Positions 6,538 to 14,318 of a stretch of DNA of 15,358 bases are shown here, piece by piece. The stretch comes from Desulfobacteraceae bacterium (lineage in GTDB: Bacteria > Desulfobacterota > DSM-4660 > Desulfatiglandales > Desulfatiglandaceae), in the NCBI GenBank assembly GCA_020349865.1, contig CP070700.1, forward strand, positions 1,820,963-1,836,320, written 5' to 3'. The notes under the pieces are model-generated. The model did not search any database. It had not been told where the DNA came from and worked only from the letters and a program-made list of their open reading frames with translations. The position numbers were made by a program, and so were the translations under genes. The stretch's first letter is position 1; every line of letters starts with the position of its first letter.

Positions 6538-7676
6538 AAAAGCACTATTTAGTCCCTCTCCTAATTTTTTTGACGTCACTCGCCGGCTGTGCAACCCTTG
6601 GGAAAAAGTCTCATGAAGTTGCAATTGAAAGTTATTTTGAGGAGTATCTCCGGATGGGCCGCGAGCATGAAAATAGTATGGATCTGGTAGGTGCCTTAAA
6701 ACAATATGAACTGGCGGTGACTGTAAATCCCTTAAACCAGGAGGCCATTGATAGCGCTCATAGGGTGGAAATAGCGCTACATGGTTTTGCCGAGAAACAT
6801 TATAGGGCGGGCCTTAAATTAGAGACGGCGGGAAAATATGCCCACGCTCGTCAACAGTTTTTAATCGCCCTAAGGCTTTGGCCCGACCACCCTGAAGTAA
6901 TAAATGTACTCACCACTAAAAAGCGGATTCAGATCAAGAGGTACATTGTGCATACGGTTAAGACTGGAGATAGTGTTGCCAAGCTGGCAAAGGTCTACTA
7001 TGGGGATTCTCAGAAATTTTCCATTATAGCTAAATATAACGATTTGGGTGATGCTACTCGTATCCATGTCGGTCAGAAGATCAAGATTCCTGAGATAAAA
7101 GATGTGGATTTTTTAGCTGCCAAGGAACCGATAGAGACAGAAGCTCTTGCAGCATCTGATATGGAGTTTGCGAAATGGGATTGGGAACAATATGCTTTGG
7201 AAGAGCGGCCGGAACCGGTGGACCAGGTTGCTATCTATCGCAATCACGCAATTGATCTATTCAGAAAAAAGGAATATCAATTGGCAATTGTTGAGTTTGA
7301 CAAAGTGATAAATGTTCGACCTGAGGATAAAATCGCTCTTATTTATTCCCACAAGTCTCATTATCAACTTGCCATGGATCTTTTTAATAAAAGGAATTAC
7401 CTAAGAGCCAGAGATCAATTTGAGTCTGCCCTCCGATATAGCAAAGACTGTCACAACTGCAAGCTGTACATAAAAAAAAGCGAAGAGTTATATAAAGAGA
7501 CGCATTACAAGAGAGGGATAAGGTTTTTTGATAAAGAGCGATTGAGTGAAGCTATAAAGGAATGGGAACGGGTGAGGCTTATGGACCCAAATTATAAAAA
7601 GGTGAATGAATTAATTAAAAAAGCCAGAACACTGTTGAAAAAAATAGAAGAGTTAAAAGAAAGTCAAAAGAGTTAA
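6534..7676 (+). CDS. LysM and TPR-repeat lipoprotein
   Basis: A 380-residue predicted lipoprotein. The signal peptide ends in a classic lipobox, LAGC, giving lipidated C19. Two TPR-like helical repeats (about 33-120) with typical YxxGLKLETAGKYAHARQQF spacing are followed by a LysM domain (about 137-187: YIVHTVKTGDSVAKLAKVYYG to VGQKIKIP). An acidic linker and further TPR repeats (about 230-370) follow, and the tail is Lys/Glu-rich. LysM binds peptidoglycan glycan strands and TPRs bind proteins, so it is a probable envelope scaffold, likely periplasm-facing. The start is a GTG sharing bases with the deacetylase TGA (GTGA), with no clear Shine-Dalgarno, which implies translational coupling. The fold order is clear; the partners are unknown. 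Confidence 0.87.
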   Translation: MKKHYLVPLLIFLTSLAGCATLGKKSHEVAIESYFEEYLRMGREHENSMDLVGALKQYELAVTVNPLNQEAIDSAHRVEIALHGFAEKHYRAGLKLETAGKYAHARQQFLIALRLWPDHPEVINVLTTKKRIQIKRYIVHTVKTGDSVAKLAKVYYGDSQKFSIIAKYNDLGDATRIHVGQKIKIPEIKDVDFLAAKEPIETEALAASDMEFAKWDWEQYALEERPEPVDQVAIYRNHAIDLFRKKEYQLAIVEFDKVINVRPEDKIALIYSHKSHYQLAMDLFNKRNYLRARDQFESALRYSKDCHNCKLYIKKSEELYKETHYKRGIRFFDKERLSEAIKEWERVRLMDPNYKKVNELIKKARTLLKKIEELKESQKS

Positions 7677-8292
7677 ACACACAAAGCCTTTCCAAGATCG
7701 AGCATTTCTCTTTTTCCAATAATTGGAATCCATTGGTACCTTTCAACTATAAAGGTAAATTGGTAACAGTTTAAATTTGAAAATTGTGCCTGCCTGTGCG
7801 TGCCCTTAAGCAGACATGCAAATTCCGATAATCCAATGATGGTTTAAGCCTCTAAACTATTACGTAAATTGTAATACGGTGAAGTCTTGCAAGGGCGGGA
7901 ATTCAAACCTGATTTCACCCTATTGAGGTACCATAAAAAAATCCAGTAAAATGAATCACGCGATCCATCCTGACCCGACTAAATTGACCCATGCCTTTGA
8001 ATTGTTAATGATCTCCAGCCTTATTTTCAAAAATAATCAAATAGTTAAGAGTCAAGGGCGTGCTCTCATGGCACGGCATTGATTTTGCGTACAACTCACG
8101 CAGAACGAGACGTTAACCAAGGGTTCGGGGCTTTCAAAAACGGAAATTCCCAAACTTCCACAATATCTTGTCTCAACGGTTGAATGCACAACCAGTAAAA
8201 ACTGATAAATGTCAAAAAACGGTTGCACTCACGGGTTGCGGGATGAATCGTGATTGAATCTCAAACTTGCAACTCCAATATACAAAGGTCTC
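7677..8292. other. Long non-coding region with several short inverted repeats
   Basis: No credible coding frame is seen in about 616 bases. Short perfect inverted repeats are scattered through it: TTCCAAT-a-ATTGGAA (7714-7728), TACCTTT/AAAGGTA (7737-7743 and 7751-7757), TATTAC/GTAATA (7858-7863 and 7871-7876), TTATTTT-ca-AAAATAA (8021-8036), CGTGC/GCACG near 8060-8075, and GGTTG/CAACC (8178-8193). None is followed by a clean U-tract, so I call no terminator for the LysM operon. The direct repeat AACGGTTG occurs at 8175-8182 and 8218-8225. The promoter of the hybrid-kinase operon must lie here, but I see no convincing one. Confidence 0.5.
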
Positions 8293-9873
8293 ATGTCAAA
8301 AATCTTAGCTATTGGCCATAAACAAGATAGCCTGACTTACCTCATCGCTCGCCTAAAGAATCTGATGCCACAGTGCACTGTGTTAACAGCGCACTCAGGA
8401 CCCGAAGGGATTGAGAAGGCAGAGGCCGAGCCACCAGATATGATTCTGATTGATACAAAGATGCCGGGAACGCATGGATTTGATGTCTTCAAACGACTGA
8501 AATCCGGTAAAAGCACAAAACATATCCCGGTTGTCATGCTTACGGATGACACAACAGACTCCAAAAGTTGTGTTAAGGGATTGGAGTTTGGCGCTCATGC
8601 CTTTTTGGATAAATCGATTGATGAAAATGTATTAATCGCACAAATCAATGCATTGCTACGAACCAAAAAACAGGAAGACCTTTTACGAAAAGAAAAAGAC
8701 AGGATTGAAGCTTTGCTTCGACGGGCGCAAAAGACCGAAGCCATTAGTACGCTTGCAGGCGGTATTGCCCATGATTTCAACAATATTCTCACTGCTATCA
8801 TTGGTTATACTGAAATAGCATTAGGCCGTGCCTCACAGGACACACCAATACATAATAATTTAGAGGAGGTTCTAAAGGCCGGGTATCGCGCAAGAGATCT
8901 GGTGAAGCAATTGCTCACCTTCAGCCGGCAAAGCGAGCAGGAACAAAAGCCCTTGCAGATTGGCCTCATACTAAAAGAGGCCATTAAGATGCTCAGGGCG
9001 TCTTTACCCACTTCAATTGAGATCCGCCAGGTTATCAAAAACGACTGCTGGAAGATTATGGCCGATCCTATCCAGATTTACCAGGTGTTGATGAATCTAT
9101 GTACAAATGCGGCCCACAGCATGCATGAGGAGGGCGGTATACTGGAAGTAGCCTTAACTAACGTCGAGCTTGATTCTCAATTCACAGCTCGACACCCGGA
9201 TTTGAAACCCGGACCTTATGTGAAACTAACGGTGAGCGATACTGGACATGGGATCCCCCTGTCAATTATCAAAAAGGTCTTTGATCCTCATTTTGCAAAC
9301 GAAAACGAGGGAGATGGAACAGGTTTAGGGCTGACCGTGGTCCACGGAATCGTCAAAAACCACGGCGGCGCGATCACTGTAAATAGTGAGCATAACAAGG
9401 GCTCTGTTTTCAATATATTTTTCCCCAGGATTGCGGCAGAGAGCTTGCCTAAAATCGACATTTCAACCACGTTTCCCAGGGGAAATGAGCGAATTCTTTT
9501 TGTCGATGATGAGCGAGTCCTGGCCGAGCTCGGGGAACAATTATTGGTGCCTTTGGGATACAAAGTAACAACTCAAACGAAAAGCATCGAGGCCCTTGAA
9601 ACCTTTAAGGCCCAGCCAGAAAAGTTCGATCTTGTTATGACGGATATGACCATGCCCGACATGACTGGATTTGAGCTTGCTAGAAAGCTACTTCAAACCC
9701 GATCTGATTTGCCGATTATTCTTTTCTCTGGATTCAGTAAGATGGTCACTGAAGAGAAGGCCAAGGCCATTGGGATTCGAGAGTTTGTCATGAAACCCAT
9801 TGATATCAGCGAAATGGCCAAAATTGTCCGCAGGGCTTTGGATAATAAAGCACCCCGTGGAGGAACAAGGTGA
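8293..9873 (+). CDS. Hybrid sensor histidine kinase, REC-HisKA-HATPase-REC
   Basis: A soluble 526-residue hybrid kinase without membrane helices. REC1 (1-123) has phospho-acceptor D54 (ILIDTKMPG) and K107, but its first strand reads ILAIGHKQD, lacking the usual acidic pair. A coiled linker leads to HisKA with H160 in GGIAHDFNNIL. The HATPase shows an N box (N268/N272), DTGHGI (316-321), F box VFDPHF and GTGLGL (342-347). A complete REC2 (398-519) has D405/D406, D451 (VMTDMTMPD) and K501. The open frame begins at a TTG at 8254; I chose the ATG at 8293 because AAGG (8285-8288) precedes it and the REC fold begins there. Its TGA overlaps the GTG of the HD-GYP gene, so the two form an operon and the kinase probably phosphorylates that protein. 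REC1 may be a signal-input pseudo-receiver. Confidence 0.92.
   Translation: MSKILAIGHKQDSLTYLIARLKNLMPQCTVLTAHSGPEGIEKAEAEPPDMILIDTKMPGTHGFDVFKRLKSGKSTKHIPVVMLTDDTTDSKSCVKGLEFGAHAFLDKSIDENVLIAQINALLRTKKQEDLLRKEKDRIEALLRRAQKTEAISTLAGGIAHDFNNILTAIIGYTEIALGRASQDTPIHNNLEEVLKAGYRARDLVKQLLTFSRQSEQEQKPLQIGLILKEAIKMLRASLPTSIEIRQVIKNDCWKIMADPIQIYQVLMNLCTNAAHSMHEEGGILEVALTNVELDSQFTARHPDLKPGPYVKLTVSDTGHGIPLSIIKKVFDPHFANENEGDGTGLGLTVVHGIVKNHGGAITVNSEHNKGSVFNIFFPRIAAESLPKIDISTTFPRGNERILFVDDERVLAELGEQLLVPLGYKVTTQTKSIEALETFKAQPEKFDLVMTDMTMPDMTGFELARKLLQTRSDLPIILFSGFSKMVTEEKAKAIGIREFVMKPIDISEMAKIVRRALDNKAPRGGTR
9859..9864 (+). promoter_or_regulatory. Ribosome binding site of the HD-GYP gene
   Basis: GGAGGA lies five bases before the GTG at 9870 and inside the end of the kinase gene. 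It fixes a non-ATG start and supports translational coupling. Confidence 0.7.
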
Positions 9874-10898
9874 CACAAATCTTAATTATTGATGATGAGG
9901 AACCAATCCGGGCGCTCATTTGCCAGATACTCGAAACGGACGGTTATAATTGTACTCCTGGCGCCAATGCATCAGAGGCCCGTGAGTCTTTGAGGCAACA
10001 GCGATTCGATTTGATCCTTTGTGATATTGACATGCCAGGGGAGTCGGGGCTCGATTTCATTCGCTATGCCCTGTCTGAATATCCAGACACAGCCACGATC
10101 ATGGTCACCGGCCTGGATGACCCAATGACGGCAGAGGTTGCGCTGGAAATTGGCGTCTATGATTACATCATTAAACCCTTCAACCGCAACGGAGTATTGA
10201 TAAGCGTGGCCAATGTACTACGACGCAGGCAGCTTGAAATTGATAATCGCGCCTACAGTGAAAGCCTGCAGCAGATGGTGTCAGAGCGTACGGCTGCACT
10301 CCAGGACAGCATGGAAAAATTGGGAAAGGCCCTGGAAGGCAGTATCCTGGCCATAGCAAATACCGTCGAAACAAGGGACCCTTACACAGCAGGTCATCAA
10401 CAGCGCGTGGCCGATCTTGCCAGCGCCATTGCCAAAGAAATGGGCCTTCCCAATGACCAAATTTATGGCATTCGCATGGGCGGAGTGATTCATGATCTCG
10501 GCAAGATATCTATCCCGGCTGAAATCCTGAGCAAACCCGGACGCATAACTGAAATCGAATTCAATCTGATCAAAACTCACCCAAGGGTAGGCTACGATAT
10601 TTTGAAGACCATCGAATTTCCATGGCCGATTGCTCAAATGGTACTCCAACACCACGAAAGAACGGACGGTTCCGGATATCCTTCGGGGCTATCGGGCGAA
10701 GAAATACTATTGGAAGCCAGAATCCTGGGAGTGGCCGACGTGGTGGAAGCCATGGCATCCCATCGGCCTTACCGGCCCGCCCGGGGTATTGATAAGGCAT
10801 TGAAGGAAATCTCCAAGAACAAAGGCTTGCTGTATGACCCCGATGTTGTTAAGGTGTGTTTAAGGCTTTTTAAGGAAAAAGATTATGAGTTCCATTAG
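9870..10898 (+). CDS. Response regulator with HD-GYP domain (c-di-GMP phosphodiesterase)
   Basis: A 342-residue protein. The N-terminal receiver (1-120) is complete: D8/D9 (IIDDEE), phospho-acceptor D52 (CDIDMPG), T80 and K102 (IIKPF). A coiled linker (about 121-160) leads to an HD-GYP domain (about 160-340). Metal-binding and signature residues are all visible: H176, HDLGK (208-212), H237, H261/H262 and HHERTDGSGYP (261-271), plus D290. HD-GYP proteins hydrolyse cyclic di-GMP; activity here is presumably set by phosphorylation at D52. GTG is the start, sharing bases with the kinase TGA and preceded by GGAGGA (9859-9864) five bases upstream. Its TAG overlaps the TAA of the convergent aminopeptidase gene. 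All key residues are present, so an active enzyme is likely; a cGAMP-type substrate preference cannot be excluded. Confidence 0.94.
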   Translation: MTQILIIDDEEPIRALICQILETDGYNCTPGANASEARESLRQQRFDLILCDIDMPGESGLDFIRYALSEYPDTATIMVTGLDDPMTAEVALEIGVYDYIIKPFNRNGVLISVANVLRRRQLEIDNRAYSESLQQMVSERTAALQDSMEKLGKALEGSILAIANTVETRDPYTAGHQQRVADLASAIAKEMGLPNDQIYGIRMGGVIHDLGKISIPAEILSKPGRITEIEFNLIKTHPRVGYDILKTIEFPWPIAQMVLQHHERTDGSGYPSGLSGEEILLEARILGVADVVEAMASHRPYRPARGIDKALKEISKNKGLLYDPDVVKVCLRLFKEKDYEFH

Positions 10899-13390
10899 GG
10901 CTTTGAGGCACGGGAGTTCCTCATCCTGCAATTTATTTCCAGTTTTTCCAGAGACAATTTAATGGCATCCTTCGCCATACTTTTTTGTTTTATATAAGTT
11001 TTGAAGAAAGCCTTTACTTCATCCTCTTTTCCAAGTCCGCAAACAGGGATAATTCCTGCAATGACCCTCTCATAATGCAAGGGATGGAACTGCTCAAGAG
11101 TACTCAGCTTTGACCTGTACCAATCCCACATATCAGGTACTGCATACGGGTTGGCAGCCATTGACACAACGGGCACAAATTTGTTTCGGTTTGGTACGTT
11201 ATCCAGGGTATATTGCTGGGTTCTTTCAATAAGCTTTTTTTCACGGAAATACCCCACCGCCACTAAAATATTCATCCTTTCATGTTCGCTCTCTGACGCA
11301 TTGAATCTATTGTCGAACCAGTCAAACACCTTATCATCACCATTCAAGGCGCCCACCTGCATAACACTCTTTATGATATCCGGATGGATTGTCTCGTTAT
11401 TCATAAGTGACGTAAATTTGACAAGTGAAATATCTTCAACATCTTTTGAACCATACAGCACGGCATGCAAAATAATCTGATCTCTTAGGATTGACATGGT
11501 ATGTTTTTCATTTGCATCTGGCTCGTAACCTATATGTGTAAGCACCCTTTCGAAGAACGATTTACCGAATGATGCAACCTTTTCTCTTTCTGCATTTTCC
11601 AGGACCAGATATGCGTGAAAAAGGTTCCCCGCAATACCCATGAGTGGAAGGAAATCATCTTCGTGGGTATAATTTGAAAGAAAGCTCAGATAATCATTGA
11701 TGGAAGCTTCATCACTTTTAACCTGAGCATAGAGATCATTTTGAAGCCCCCACCGGTCCTCTGACGGCAATTCTCTGCTTGATAAACCTTTGCCCAACTC
11801 CTGCAGATTTTTTATATCAACATATTTTACCCTATAAAACCCGGTCTGCCTGTCATTGATCTTGTATGCAATCGCATGCTTTCCAATATCTAAGACCCCC
11901 TGTCTACTATCAAGAAGCATTGTCATTGACTTTGTTTTACCACCCCTATAGAAAATTCTCGCAACGATTGGTATTATCCATTCCTGAACGGATTCATTGG
12001 GAAGGTAGGTAAACCTCTTCTGCGTTAACACGAGCGTTTGGCCATCTCGTTTCACTTCCACAACGGGGAATCCCGGTTGTTCAATCCAGCTTTTCATGAT
12101 CCTGGTTACGGGTTTTTCTGAAACCTCTTCAAACGCCTCCCATAGCTGTCTGCTTGATGCGCACCCGTATTCATTCATTGTCAAGTAACGTCTGAGCCCG
12201 TCTCTAAAGCTATTACTACCTATATACCCTTCGACCTGTCTGAGTATACTACCGCCTTTATTATATATGATTGGAGCAGTGCTTGCGTTTATGACGACGT
12301 GTTCTCCTCCGGGTATCTCTATGGAAAACGTTTCGTGTAACGCATCTCGTTCAAGGGCAGTATCGGTTTGGCCGTGCAGAAACTGCTCCCATATATCCCA
12401 TTCAGGAAAGTAGTGGCTCACAACCCCATATCCAAAGTATGTGGCAAAACTCTCGTTCAGCCATAGATATTTCCAATCAGAAGGAGTGACTAAATTCCCA
12501 AACCATTGATGCACGATCTCATGAGCAATAACCTGGCATATCCTTTCCTCACCTGCCTTGGATGTAATTTCCGGAAAACAGAGAAGCAGGTTTTCCCGAA
12601 ACGTGATCGCACCCCAATTCTCCATTGCCCCGAAGGCGAAATCCGGAATTGAGATAAGGTCAAGTTTCGGAAGGGGGTATTCAATACCATAATACTCTTC
12701 ACAGAATTCCAGGGATTTTCTGCCGAATTCGAGGCCAAACCGGGCGTACTTTTTCATCCCCGGCATGGTTGCCGCGCGCATTAATACGTCCCCTTTGTCT
12801 TCCGTGAATTCAAATTCGCCCAATCCAAAAAAGACAAGGTATGTTGACATCTTGGGTGTTTCTTGAAATTTGATAAGCTTTTTCCCGTCCCTTACAGGGC
12901 GCTCTTCAGTTATCGGGCTATTGGATAAGGCAACCAATCCTTCATCTACAATCATTTCAATTTCAAAGATTGCTTTCTGAATCGGGTGGTCAAGACAAGG
13001 AAATGCTCTACGCGCGTCACTTTCCTCAAACTGCGTTACCGCAATGTATTTTGTCATTCCCTCGCTTTCATAGCTACTTCTGTAAAAACCGGCCATCTTA
13101 TCGTTTATATGTCCCATATAATCAATTTTGATTTTGATGTTTCCCGGGGTCTCTTTCGGAAGTGAGATGGTTACCCCTTCTTTCTTAGGGTTAACATAAA
13201 AGGGACAAACCACAAATTCTTCATCCAGCCAGGCCTTGCAGTTCCATATGGCCAATTCAAGGATATTCAGAGTGATTTCACTCACTGGCTTTATAGCCTC
13301 AAGAAATATTTCTGTGCTCCCAAAGAATCGAAAGTCCTGCAGGTCTGGTTCCAGATGGATCTTATATTTCTTGGGAATTACATCAGTCAT
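10895..13390 (-). CDS. M1-family zinc aminopeptidase
   Basis: An 831-residue metallopeptidase that removes N-terminal residues from peptides; no signal peptide is seen, so it is probably cytoplasmic. The N-terminal beta domain (about 1-195) is followed by the thermolysin-like catalytic domain. Exopeptidase motif GAMEN lies at 254-258. The zinc site is H290-E291-x2-H294 with E313 (NESFATYFG) eighteen residues on, and the catalytic tyrosine is probably Y376. A beta domain and a long helical C-terminal region (about 520-800, ERAP1-C-like) complete it. The domain layout resembles the puromycin-sensitive and tricorn-factor type more than E. coli PepN. The open frame continues to 13444, but AGGGGG (13397-13402) six bases before the ATG at 13390, and a promoter inside the extension, favour the shorter start. 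It overlaps the convergent HD-GYP gene by four bases. Confidence 0.94.
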   Translation of the reverse strand: MTDVIPKKYKIHLEPDLQDFRFFGSTEIFLEAIKPVSEITLNILELAIWNCKAWLDEEFVVCPFYVNPKKEGVTISLPKETPGNIKIKIDYMGHINDKMAGFYRSSYESEGMTKYIAVTQFEESDARRAFPCLDHPIQKAIFEIEMIVDEGLVALSNSPITEERPVRDGKKLIKFQETPKMSTYLVFFGLGEFEFTEDKGDVLMRAATMPGMKKYARFGLEFGRKSLEFCEEYYGIEYPLPKLDLISIPDFAFGAMENWGAITFRENLLLCFPEITSKAGEERICQVIAHEIVHQWFGNLVTPSDWKYLWLNESFATYFGYGVVSHYFPEWDIWEQFLHGQTDTALERDALHETFSIEIPGGEHVVINASTAPIIYNKGGSILRQVEGYIGSNSFRDGLRRYLTMNEYGCASSRQLWEAFEEVSEKPVTRIMKSWIEQPGFPVVEVKRDGQTLVLTQKRFTYLPNESVQEWIIPIVARIFYRGGKTKSMTMLLDSRQGVLDIGKHAIAYKINDRQTGFYRVKYVDIKNLQELGKGLSSRELPSEDRWGLQNDLYAQVKSDEASINDYLSFLSNYTHEDDFLPLMGIAGNLFHAYLVLENAEREKVASFGKSFFERVLTHIGYEPDANEKHTMSILRDQIILHAVLYGSKDVEDISLVKFTSLMNNETIHPDIIKSVMQVGALNGDDKVFDWFDNRFNASESEHERMNILVAVGYFREKKLIERTQQYTLDNVPNRNKFVPVVSMAANPYAVPDMWDWYRSKLSTLEQFHPLHYERVIAGIIPVCGLGKEDEVKAFFKTYIKQKSMAKDAIKLSLEKLEINCRMRNSRASKP

Positions 13391-13420
13391 TTCTTGCCCC
13401 CTATTTTTATGCCATCGCAA

Positions 13421-13449
13421 TTTATAACCTAAGGGTCTGCACAAAACAA
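13421..13449 (-). promoter_or_regulatory. Predicted promoter for the M1 aminopeptidase
   Basis: On the minus strand TATAAA (13421-13426, five of six) lies 17 bases from TTGTTT (13444-13449, three of six). Transcription would begin near 13414, inside the upstream extension of the open frame, which supports the start at 13390. Confidence 0.4.
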
Positions 13450-13550
13450 CTTAATCACGCTTTAAAAAAAATAAATATTAACACCATATCTTTTTGATCC
13501 TCAATTGCAAAATCCTCAAAACGGAGATAATCTTTGCTTCACGTGTCATA

Positions 13551-13579
13551 TTGACATATTGGCATGGATTAATTATTAA
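13551..13579 (+). promoter_or_regulatory. Predicted promoter for the rnc operon
   Basis: A perfect TTGACA (13551-13556) and TATTAA (13574-13579, four of six) are 17 bases apart, about 30 bases before the rnc ATG. The -35 box overlaps a perfect inverted repeat TGTCA-tat-TGACA (13544-13556), which may be an operator or chance. Confidence 0.5.
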
Positions 13580-13607
13580 AAAGTTAGGTTATATTAATGG
13601 ATAGACA

Positions 13608-14318
13608 ATGGGCGCTTCTTCCCAGAAATTAGCAATTGATGAACTTAGTGAAACACTGGGGCACACCTTTAAGAGGCCCGAATTGCTCTCTCAGGCACTC
13701 CGGCATTCTTCATATGTAAATGAACTGTTCAATTCAGATCTAGAAGACAATGAGCGGCTGGAATTCTTAGGAGATGCGGTCCTGGACCTGGCGATTAGTC
13801 ATTTGCTCATGGATCGCTTTGAACATTCCGAGGAAGGGGCCTTGTCAAAGTATAGGGCCGCTGTGGTTGACGAGGCAGGACTTTACCAGGTTGCCTTGAC
13901 CTTGGGATTGGGGAACTACATACTCCTGGGTAGAGGTGAGGAACAGAGTCGCGGGAGGGAAAAGCCCTCCATACTGGCAAACACCGTGGAAGCCCTTCTC
14001 GGTGCCCTTTATCTTGATGCGGGATTTGATAAGACCAGGGAGGTTATTCGCAGACTATTTTCACCATTGCTTGCGAGAGTGGGAACCCATGAAATGGTCC
14101 ATGACTTTAAAAGCCTGCTCCAGGAATACACGCAAGAGACTTACAAAACACTTCCCAAATATCGCCTGGTAAAGGAGACAGGGCCGGCCCATGACAAAAC
14201 ATTTACCGTGGTATTGACCATTAACGGGGAAACCCTTGGACAATCAGAGGGGAAGAGCAAAAAGGAGGCAGAACAAAAAGTGGCGAGGGAGGCTTTTTTG
14301 TGCCTTAAGGGAAGTTGA
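13608..14318 (+). CDS. rnc: Ribonuclease III
   Basis: A 236-residue double-stranded RNA endonuclease that matures rRNA precursors and cuts structured mRNAs; normal bacterial length. The endonuclease domain (about 5-155) shows the signature NERLEFLGDAVLD (48-60), with catalytic E52 and D56, and SILANTVEALLGALYLD (121-137) with E128. The position of E. coli D114 is N125 here; I recall Asn there in other bacterial homologues, so activity is expected. The dsRNA-binding domain (about 164-234) has the ending GKSKKEAEQKVAREAF. The ATG at 13608 has only a weak GGATAG-like site. Its TGA overlaps the TTG of the radical SAM gene, and a promoter with perfect TTGACA lies just upstream, so it heads an operon. 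Confidence 0.96.
   Translation: MGASSQKLAIDELSETLGHTFKRPELLSQALRHSSYVNELFNSDLEDNERLEFLGDAVLDLAISHLLMDRFEHSEEGALSKYRAAVVDEAGLYQVALTLGLGNYILLGRGEEQSRGREKPSILANTVEALLGALYLDAGFDKTREVIRRLFSPLLARVGTHEMVHDFKSLLQEYTQETYKTLPKYRLVKETGPAHDKTFTVVLTINGETLGQSEGKSKKEAEQKVAREAFLCLKGS

Noticed and set aside
7714..7728. Palindrome after the lipoprotein gene as a Rho-independent terminator
   Set aside because: The stem is AT-rich, the loop is too small, and no T-run follows.
8254..8292. 13-residue extension of the hybrid kinase from a TTG
   Set aside because: No ribosome binding site precedes the TTG, and the receiver fold begins at the ATG at 8293, which has one.
10281..10655. 124-codon minus-strand frame opposite the HD-GYP gene
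   Set aside because: It lies over the catalytic HD-GYP coding sequence, whose conserved residues explain the region.
13391..13444. 18-residue extension of the aminopeptidase
   Set aside because: The predicted promoter lies inside it, and AGGGGG precedes the ATG at 13390.
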